Origin: Atopsyche davidsoni
Lineage: Eukaryota > Arthropoda > Insecta > Trichoptera > Hydrobiosidae
DNA length: 64,000 bases
Direction: 5' to 3'
NCBI GenBank assembly: GCA_022113835.1
Contig: JAILWY010000014.1
Span: 7,193,501-7,257,500 of the forward strand
The stretch's first letter is position 1; each line of letters opens with the position of its first letter. A program made the position numbers and the translations under genes. Positions 57,787 through 64,000 of the stretch are shown piece by piece. The notes beneath the pieces are model-generated. The model saw only the letters and a list, made by a program, of their open reading frames with translations. It ran no database searches and had not been told where the DNA came from.

Positions 57787-57865
57787 CCGGCTTATTGGTT
57801 CAGTAGTTAAGGCCGTAGACTTTTAAACGAGAATTCTACGGTTTAATCAATGTCCTGACAGGTGA
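57787..57865 (+). mobile_element. tRNA-like SINE head or tRNA pseudogene
   Basis: The A-box-like TGGTTCAGTAGTTAAGGC (57796-57813) is a good match to tRNA D-arm sequence. A degenerate B box CGGTTTAATCA (57839-57849) follows about 26 bases later. A purine-rich A8 stretch follows at 57870. The acceptor stem is not convincing, so this is not a functional tRNA. Its sequence differs from the elements at 18924, 28015 and 29580. Confidence 0.5.
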
Positions 57866-57884
57866 AATTAAAAAAAAGGACCCA

Positions 57885-58475
57885 TTTAGCTTTAGTCTTT
57901 TCAAATTAGGTTGAAATTGCTATTTCACATTACGTAAATGCTTATATTATATGTTAATAACCAAACTTTCACACCAAATCAATAATATATATATTTTTTG
58001 TTGAATTATATTTAATATACATTTCTTCGAATCAAATTCGAAAAACGTAGATACTAAACAATGAATATTCATAGCAAATGGCTAAGTGATAACGATCATT
58101 TTTGTTTGTGAGCAACTTGCTCTTTTGAGAGGTTCTTCACACAGAAGATTCACACTTTATGTTAAAATGAAGCTTAAATGAAAAAAAAACAGACCGAAAA
58201 ATAGCTGTATTATTAAAACAAATTTATAATGAAATATTTTCAAAACTATTCTGTAGTCTCATTAATAATAAAAAAAATAATTTTAACGAGTAAATAAATG
58301 GTAGGTTCTATTGGTTTACGAATCACGAATATATTATTTAAAATAATAAAACATACAATAATCTTATTATTGTTACCAGCTAATCAAAATTTAACAGCAA
58401 AAAAACTATTTATTCAGTCGTTTGTTTTATAGAAGACTTTACATTTGTTTGTTATTAAAAAAACAAAGGAAAAAA
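57885..58475. other. AT-rich spacer, nothing recognised
   Basis: Uniformly AT-rich. Nothing recognised. Confidence 0.6.
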
Positions 58476-58479
58476 AAAA

Positions 58480-59050
58480 CGAGTCGCTCGCAGAGTGGAT
58501 AAATTTTGAATCATGTCGAGATGTAAATTAGCGAGACTGCAGAAAAGATATTTGATTAGAACGAAGCGAACTTAATTAAGGCGTCGGCTTTATTTTACAC
58601 CCGGTATCGATATTATAACATATACCATATCTAATAAATGTAAGTTGTGTGACTGCGTGTGTAGGGGCCTTATCTTGTATGGCTTCACTAATTCTCACGT
58701 GTCGTTCTTTTTCAAGCAACGATAAGAGGTTTTGGTCAATCACGATGAACGAAGTTTCGTTCCATTTCTCAGACTAGTTAGTCTGAGGAATGATTTGGTA
58801 TCTGGAGAGAAGTGTATAGGCGCAGGTCGTGCCGCCCCCCGTGGCCCGTGTCGGGTTCCGCGCTATCTGCGCTCTCCCGGGTCCCCGCCGGCGTTATCTC
58901 CGGCGGCTCTCGCAGTGACGACGCCACCAGATGCTGGATAATGTCAATCGTCGACTCCAAGTTCGAGCGGAAGCAGATGACGACCGGCAGCGCTTACGCC
59001 CTCTTTAAAAACATGGCCAAATGTCCGACTCTAAGACGTTATGTACGTGC
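58480..59050. promoter_or_regulatory. GC-richer island with frames open on both strands
   Basis: The GC-rich core is 58820-58930. Three frames overlap there (69 and 80 codons plus, 60 minus). CTAGTTAGTC repeats around 58773-58790 precede it. The simultaneous openness favours noncoding DNA. The 80-codon plus frame from 58812 has a balanced composition in its second half (KQMTTGSAYALFKNMAKC) and is the least unlikely of the three, but I recognise no family. Confidence 0.2.
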
Positions 59051-59499
59051 TTGAATTATCAAAATCAATTGTGTATGAAAAGCCTTTGTTACTAATGCTT
59101 ATATATTTGACACTGGGAATATATGTATAAAATTTACGATAAAAGTATTAAAGTATAAACTAAGCTTTACAATAAATTAGTGTAACCGGAATAATTGTAC
59201 CCTGTTTCTAATCACTACTTTGAATAATGACTGCATGGTAAAGCGTGTGGCTATTTGCTAATATCAGCAGTCATATGAAGTTTTTAATGAAATATTATAA
59301 TATTTTCAAAGTAAAAACGATCGTGGAAAGATTACGCTCAGTCCACATGTAAAACAATGTGTATGGCGTTTATTGTCCATACGTGAGTTTCGATTTACAC
59401 GGTACTTTGGCGGTGTATATCTACTATGTTAAATGAAGGATTGAAGCGGTCCTTGCTCAATAATGTATTTTTTTATTGTCACTGAAACCATTTAAATCG

Positions 59500-59665
59500 T
59501 TAAATGCGGTTCGTTTCGTCTCGAAGGGTAGGTAGCGCGCCTCGGCGGGGAGGTCATTCGGACATGGAATGCGAGAAATATTTTACGACATCCGTATTGT
59601 GAGCCTTTATGGAGACCACACACACGAATGTACACCCAAGCACATACGCGCTGGGATAGTATGAC
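59500..59665. promoter_or_regulatory. GC-richer island
   Basis: CpG-rich stretch at 59505-59560 followed by ACACACACG at 59618-59626. No open frame of interest. Confidence 0.2.
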
Positions 59666-59939
59666 CTCTCACTTGAACTATTATCTAACAGACAAAATAT
59701 ACATGCAACTTCAGAATTTATTTATTATAAGGTGCTTATATCCTAAACATTCTTTATAGAGATTTTCTAAACGAGCCTTACGTAGAGCTCATGCTTTTCT
59801 GCAGTCAAAAGTTAAGAAACAGAAACAAGTAACTACTTGACCATGCAAGAAATGTATCGTTTTGGCATTGATTTTAATCTAGATAGTATAAAAATATAAT
59901 TTGCTTGAATGTTAATTACAGATATTATATCGAGAAGGT

Positions 59940-60055
59940 TTATTTGTTTTGCGGATTTGCTTTTCGACTAATGTCGTGACGGGGCGAGCTCGATGCAATA
60001 AATGGGCGCCCATGCTAGCAGTAGCCGTCTGGGCGACGGAGTGAATACGGACATG
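59940..60055. promoter_or_regulatory. Small GC-richer island
   Basis: Balanced block with GACGGGGCGAGCTCG (59979-59993) and GGGCGCCCATGCTAGC. Noncoding. Confidence 0.2.
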
Positions 60056-60209
60056 CAAATAGTATAGAAAAGCTCATGATAAATGAATTATCTTTATTTT
60101 AAACGACGTTAAATTTACATGCAATGTTCAGAAAATATACATATAAATGTTTGTCTTATATAAATAGTAATACTAGGATTATAGCTAAAAGTTACTAACA
60201 AATAGTAAA

Positions 60210-60490
60210 TTATTCACCAGGCCAGTATCCGCTTACGCCTCGTCAATATGCCATAAAAAATACCCTTTGGCCATCTTTGAATATAAAATCCTGCGTCGCA
60301 TGTATGCCTCGAAGACGGCGAAATTTTCAGGATATGGTACGATGTTGCACAAAGATGCCGGTGTGTCAATAAACAGCTGGTCATCTGCAACGCATGCTGA
60401 ATCGAAAGTCAGTGTTCTGAGGGGCGCCAGAGTGCAGATAGATAGACTGAAGGTGAGATTGCCGGTTGATGAAATGCAAGACTAAATTGC
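60210..60490. other. Mixed island with a 72-codon open frame
   Basis: The plus frame 60267-60485 begins with MAIFEYKILRRMYASKTAKF and is basic with a balanced composition. A YY1/Pho-like GGCCATC lies at its start. No domain is recognised and there is no partner exon signal. It is as likely to be a regulatory island as coding. Confidence 0.18.
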
Positions 60491-60714
60491 GAAGTCACCA
60501 TTAATCACCTATTATATTTGATTCAAATAACAGTATCATATAATATGATTCAAATACGTGTGTGTGTCGCAAACCTTAAAACACATCGCTAACACATGAA
60601 ATATTATTGGCAGCTTTGTCTGGATCTGACGAGTATCCAATATTCGCAAGTCGAGTGTATTTTAAAATAATGGTTAGCTTTAATACCAGAGCACGATTTT
60701 ACAGTTTTTAGTTT

Positions 60715-60850
60715 TAAAGTAGCCCGCCCTCCGGCAGCCTTCGTGAGATTACCCGCCGCCCTGCACTCCAGCTGAAGGGTCCCCGCCCCCGGAAGCGGCG
60801 GGCTGGAGGATGCGCCCGCGGAGCTGCAAGACTGAGCACTCGGGAATGTT
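60715..60850. promoter_or_regulatory. GC island
   Basis: CpG-rich block with GCCCGCCCTCCGGC (60722-60735) and CCCCGCCCCCGGAAGCGGCGGGC (60781-60803), which contains an Sp1/KLF-like CCGCCCC word and an Ets-like CCGGAAG. No frame of interest. Confidence 0.3.
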
Positions 60851-60854
60851 AAAC

Positions 60855-61325
60855 CTTATTCTGCATAACAGAAAAGTTTTACATGCATTTTAATATTTTA
60901 TGATGCCTGTCATAATAACATAAAATCTAAAAAAAAAAAAAAAAACAGGTTGGAAACTATTATCATTTAGATGAAAATAATGACTTTGCTTGTACAAGGT
61001 TGTAGCAATAACTAACATTATAAAAACAAAAAAAAACGTTTTTTCTAAAATGAATAAGATTTTTTCTCGGGCATAGATTGTGTTTTAAAAGAAATTTTAT
61101 AAATATTCCATATTAAGTTTATTTCTTTCTTACAGAATAAAAATACCAGAAATACGAAATAGTTCGTTATAACAAAAATTTCATTACACAATTATGGATA
61201 CTGTGCTGTACTTTTATGTGATAAAATCAGGAATCTTCTGACGCTACAGATTTAAGTATTTGTGAATATTTATTTACACAATTGAAAATAATATTTTTGC
61301 CCCAAATAAAATAATAAGTTAAAGT
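60855..61325. other. AT-rich spacer with poly-A run
   Basis: AT-rich, with a 17-base A run at about 60929-60945. Nothing else recognised. Confidence 0.6.
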
Positions 61326-61329
61326 GTGC

Positions 61330-61515
61330 CAGTGAAGTTCGATTGGCATGCCAGCCGGGGCATCTGCGAGAGGAGGGCGTCTTGTCCGGCCCCGGCGGTC
61401 CCCGAAACAGGCTCTAATGATGCTCGCGGAAGGGACCGGCACTCGAGGGGATCCCCGGGGGCGCAGGGGTTCCGCCCCTCGCCCGCCATTGTCCTCGCAA
61501 CTCTTTACACGCTAG
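61330..61515. promoter_or_regulatory. GC island
   Basis: GC-rich core 61345-61495 with CCGGCCCCGGCGG (61387-61399), GGATCCCCGGGGGCG (61450-61464) and a CTCGCCCGCCATTG (YY1/Pho-like) end. Frames of 64 (plus) and 71 (minus) codons overlap, favouring noncoding. Confidence 0.3.
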
Positions 61516-62085
61516 CATGACTAGAAGTGAAAAGTTTCCATGCAGTTAAAAAATCGTCTTAATTCCATAATTATTATAAAAAAAAAAAACATTTTTAAAG
61601 CATAAATAGCTTTTTCATGGCTTTCACTTGTTACATTAGTATTTTGATATAGCAAGATTTGAATGGATTCAATATACATTGTATAGGCGTAAAATTTTCC
61701 TTTGTTTTTTCCTAATAAAGCCACGGATAGTTCAATCGATCGCGATAACACTAAGCGGTATTTCTACAGCTCGTATAGTAGAATCGACCTACTCCATCGC
61801 ACGAGTCATGACAGTGATGATATTAGATTAACGCAATCGTCTATCTGTTAGTGTATTATTACATTTGTTTTGAAAAGCTGTAAACTAGTTCTATCATACC
61901 ACACTATCGATTTAATGTATTTGATACATTAAATCACGCTATCTGGCATGATCACCACATGTCTTTCACTCTTATATTTTATATGTTAAATTATGGTGTT
62001 TTTTACGTTTTATTTTTTTAAATTGAGATTCGTGCAATGTGATAAATACAATTCCGAGTTCTTATCTACGTATGCTTTCATTGCA
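61516..62085. other. AT-rich spacer with mixed patch
   Basis: AT-rich with an A-run at 61578-61590. TCGATCGCGAT (61736-61746) is a partial palindrome in a mixed patch at 61730-61840. The inverted string CATTAAATCA/ATTTAATG near 61914-61934 is an AT-rich stem. Nothing else. Confidence 0.5.
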
Positions 62086-62089
62086 ATAA

Positions 62090-62525
62090 TCGCAGTGATA
62101 TCGATACGCTCTCCACCCACAATTGTAACTGCATACACTTTTGCGCATTTTCTGTTGGTGCTGGATCCAGTTGCGTCGGTCGGGCTCATCTTGTCGGCGA
62201 CCACTGCCCCGCGGAGTCGCCCGTCCAAGCGCCGAGTAATAATTGTAATGGCATCATTACAAGCGAATAAACCGAAGTCACTTAAGCGAGTGCCAGAGAA
62301 AAGGCGACCGTGATATTTATTCAGCATTAGCGGCTTTCCATGCGACGACCGCCGGCGGTAAGGGCCACATTAGCATGAGCACAATGCCGCGGCGCACAGA
62401 CGTGAACGGACTGAACGCGACGTTGGCATTTCGCAACAATAACAAACTGCCATTAGGGTACACTCATTTCGTTTAAATATCAACTCGGACGAGACCGGAC
62501 GAAAGAGTGTGCACCATAAATGCAC
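62090..62525. promoter_or_regulatory. Large mixed-to-GC island
   Basis: CpG-rich at 62165-62235 and 62340-62410, including GCGACGACCGCCGGCGG (62342-62358). Frames of 106 codons (plus, 61993-62313) and 105 codons (minus, 62010-62327) cover the same interval, so neither is persuasive as a gene; neither has a recognisable domain. Candidate regulatory element. Confidence 0.3.
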
Positions 62526-62529
62526 TCAC

Positions 62530-63275
62530 AACCCCTTCTATTTACAATGAATTCTCATTGCTATTGAATATCCACAAGTATTCATTACACATAACACGAC
62601 GAGCTGATGTATGGAAGTGATTATTGTTAGTAGGAAATAATACAAATAACACTCACATCGAGAACTGCTTCCCGTGTTGGAATAGAAAATTAAAACTGCA
62701 CACAATATTAAAAAGCACACACAACCTCGTCACTTGAATGATATAATTACACTGAAGAATTTATAAGAACGACGCATTTCGTATTCCTGCCGGTTAATAC
62801 CAGTTATGTGTCGACGAATTTCTGCAGCAATGTTACCATCCGGTGTCGTACGCAAGTAATATTTCACTAAAGCCATATAATTTATTTTGAATTTTAATAT
62901 AACGATATGACTGACGCACACTCGACAAAAATACACCTCGTTGTGTGCGAAATTGGACCCATCGCTCTTGTACGAAGAAAAATAAATAATAACTACGTGC
63001 ATTTCTGTTTCATGTCAGATCAAAGGGATCTTCCTGTTCCGCGTAAGATGGAAGAAGGACGGAATATCACCGAGCATTCATATTATTTTTGTTCATCTTT
63101 GGCTTGAGAGCACACTATAAACATGTAAGACAATAACTAGAAATGGAGTAGATTGTTAGAAGTCAGTCGTGTCTTCATGGTTATTCATTTTAATATATGA
63201 TATATGTTATTCTTCTAAAATGGTTTTACCCTGAATTGTTAATATAAATTTAAATACACACAAACACTCACAACT
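62530..63275. other. Balanced to AT-rich spacer, nothing recognised
   Basis: Less AT-rich than most spacers. Frames of 90 (minus) and 66 (plus) codons overlap at 62730-63107 with no recognisable motif. No repeats seen. Confidence 0.45.
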
Positions 63276-63279
63276 TTAT

Positions 63280-63480
63280 TTCGAAAGTAAGCAAGCATTG
63301 CACTTCCGCTGCGATAATAAGTCTTTCAGGGGGTGTGGGGGTGCGGGGGTGCGAGGGTGGGCGAGAGGGTGCACGAGGGGGTGGGTGGGGGTGACATTTA
63401 GTACGGAGAGTTCAAAGAACCGGCGATGCCATTCATGGCGATGTGTCGCGCCCTTGTGGATTAACGCGCCAGCCATAAAA
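63280..63480. other. G-run cluster, potential G-quadruplex
   Basis: From 63329 to 63393 the plus strand has about ten runs of three to five G separated by one to five bases, one of the densest G-run stretches here. It is followed by a short GC-richer segment with CATTCATGGCGATG (63430-63443). The frames of 71-72 codons across it translate the G-run as glycine/arginine/tryptophan and are not credible. Confidence 0.6.
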
Positions 63481-63806
63481 TATACACACATTAGTGCAAT
63501 AACGAATAAAACTTGACTTCAAAAGCTTGTGTTGTGTATTAAATATATGAACAAAAGATTATCAACACTTCTACTAAAAAAATCTTTAAGCAACGCTGTA
63601 ATGGCAAATGTTTTTATTTTTTATTTTACTGTATCACTATCAATATAAAAAAAAATGATTCTTATGCTGATCTTTACGTATTAAAAATATTAAGAATGTC
63701 TTTTTCTAAAAATGAAGTTATGGATGGCTGTTTCATGTAGCATAACAAAATAATCAGTATTTATAAGGACACATTGAAGTATGTTTTAAAGACATCTGAA
63801 GTCTAG

Positions 63807-64000
63807 TCTAAACAACCGGGGAAGGAACATGGAGCTGATGCTTCAAGAGTAACTATCTGGGGAGATGGCATGCATTCACCTGTTGCCCACACTGGAAGTG
63901 GATCTCCAGTCTGCTGCAGGACATGTGGCTCCCGAGTGGCATCTTCAATCACGCCAGACGCAAAACATATGTTATGGGCGACCGCAGCACTCGGAATAGT
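63807..64000. other. Possible exon or repeat fragment, truncated by the window edge
   Basis: The last 194 bases are of balanced composition and stay open in one plus frame (from SKQPGKEHGADASRVTIWGD through VCCRTCGSRVASSITPD to the edge). A second plus frame and one minus frame are open for most of the block. A YAG with weak pyrimidines (GTCTAG) lies just upstream at 63801-63806. The cysteine-rich string CCRTCG has the spacing of a zinc-ligand pair and loosely recalls the start of CULT-type domains, but the match is too short to assign. It could equally be transposon-derived. Strand unresolved. Confidence 0.25.

Larger units (their letters stand above)
1..64000. other. AT-rich noncoding background of a gene desert or giant intron
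   Basis: The window is roughly two-thirds A+T by eye, with many A or T runs of 6 to 17 bases and stop codons in all six frames every few tens of codons. No frame exceeds 127 codons. GC-richer islands of 150-500 bp recur along its whole length and are listed separately. In the shorter intervals between listed features I see only AT-rich sequence without gene-like, RNA-like or repeat structure. The combination fits intergenic or intronic DNA around a developmental regulator in an insect, but no flanking gene is visible to confirm this. Confidence 0.7.

Noticed and set aside
62010..62327. 105-106-codon frames on both strands
   Set aside because: Fully overlapping frames on opposite strands in a GC-rich island are expected from reduced stop density; no motif supports either.

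Overview
This window looks like animal nuclear DNA from a gene-poor, AT-rich genome, probably an insect and plausibly a moth or butterfly. Three things point that way: a very AT-rich background with long A/T runs and (TA)n arrays, tRNA-derived short interspersed elements with pol III A and B boxes, and small foldback elements. There are no operons, Shine-Dalgarno sites or long ORFs, so it is not bacterial or viral. The lepidopteran assignment is inference; no diagnostic gene is present.

I find no protein-coding gene that I would defend. The longest uninterrupted frame is 127 codons (42094-42477), and most of the long frames sit in GC-rich patches where several frames, often on both strands, are open at once, as expected by chance. 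Four stretches deserve a coding check: 12292-12645 (minus), 42094-42477 (plus), 56886-57084 (plus, bounded by splice-like signals) and 63807-64000 (open to the window edge). I see no convincing rRNA, intact tRNA, CRISPR array or complete transposon with a transposase or reverse transcriptase.

Layout. Dozens of GC-richer islands, usually 150-500 bp, are spaced every 1-3 kb from end to end and separated by AT-rich sequence. They carry dense recognisable transcription-factor core motifs: five perfect CRE palindromes (TGACGTCA), YY1/Pho-type ATGGCGGC cores, POU octamer-like sites, a paired Runx site and a CACGTG E-box. The pattern resembles the regulatory desert or a very long intron of a developmental-control gene, with each island a candidate enhancer or conserved noncoding element. 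Conservation cannot be seen from one sequence. The longest stretch without a clear island is about 36541-40769.

Repeats. Three copies of an unnamed ~130 bp interspersed repeat lie at 11975-12154 (+, split by a (TA)25 array), 53828-53960 (+) and 55693-55826 (-). Two foldback elements at 1085-1221 and 18924-19073 have unrelated inverted arms but share a core resembling the anticodon and T arms of a tRNA-Thr; this is the oddest thing in the window. Further tRNA-like SINE heads lie at 28015-28205 (+), 29580-29650 (-) and 57787-57865 (+). Simple repeats include three long (TA)n arrays, a 10-bp GC minisatellite and several G- or C-run clusters able to form G-quadruplexes.

All base-composition statements and motif expectations are estimates by eye, not counts.
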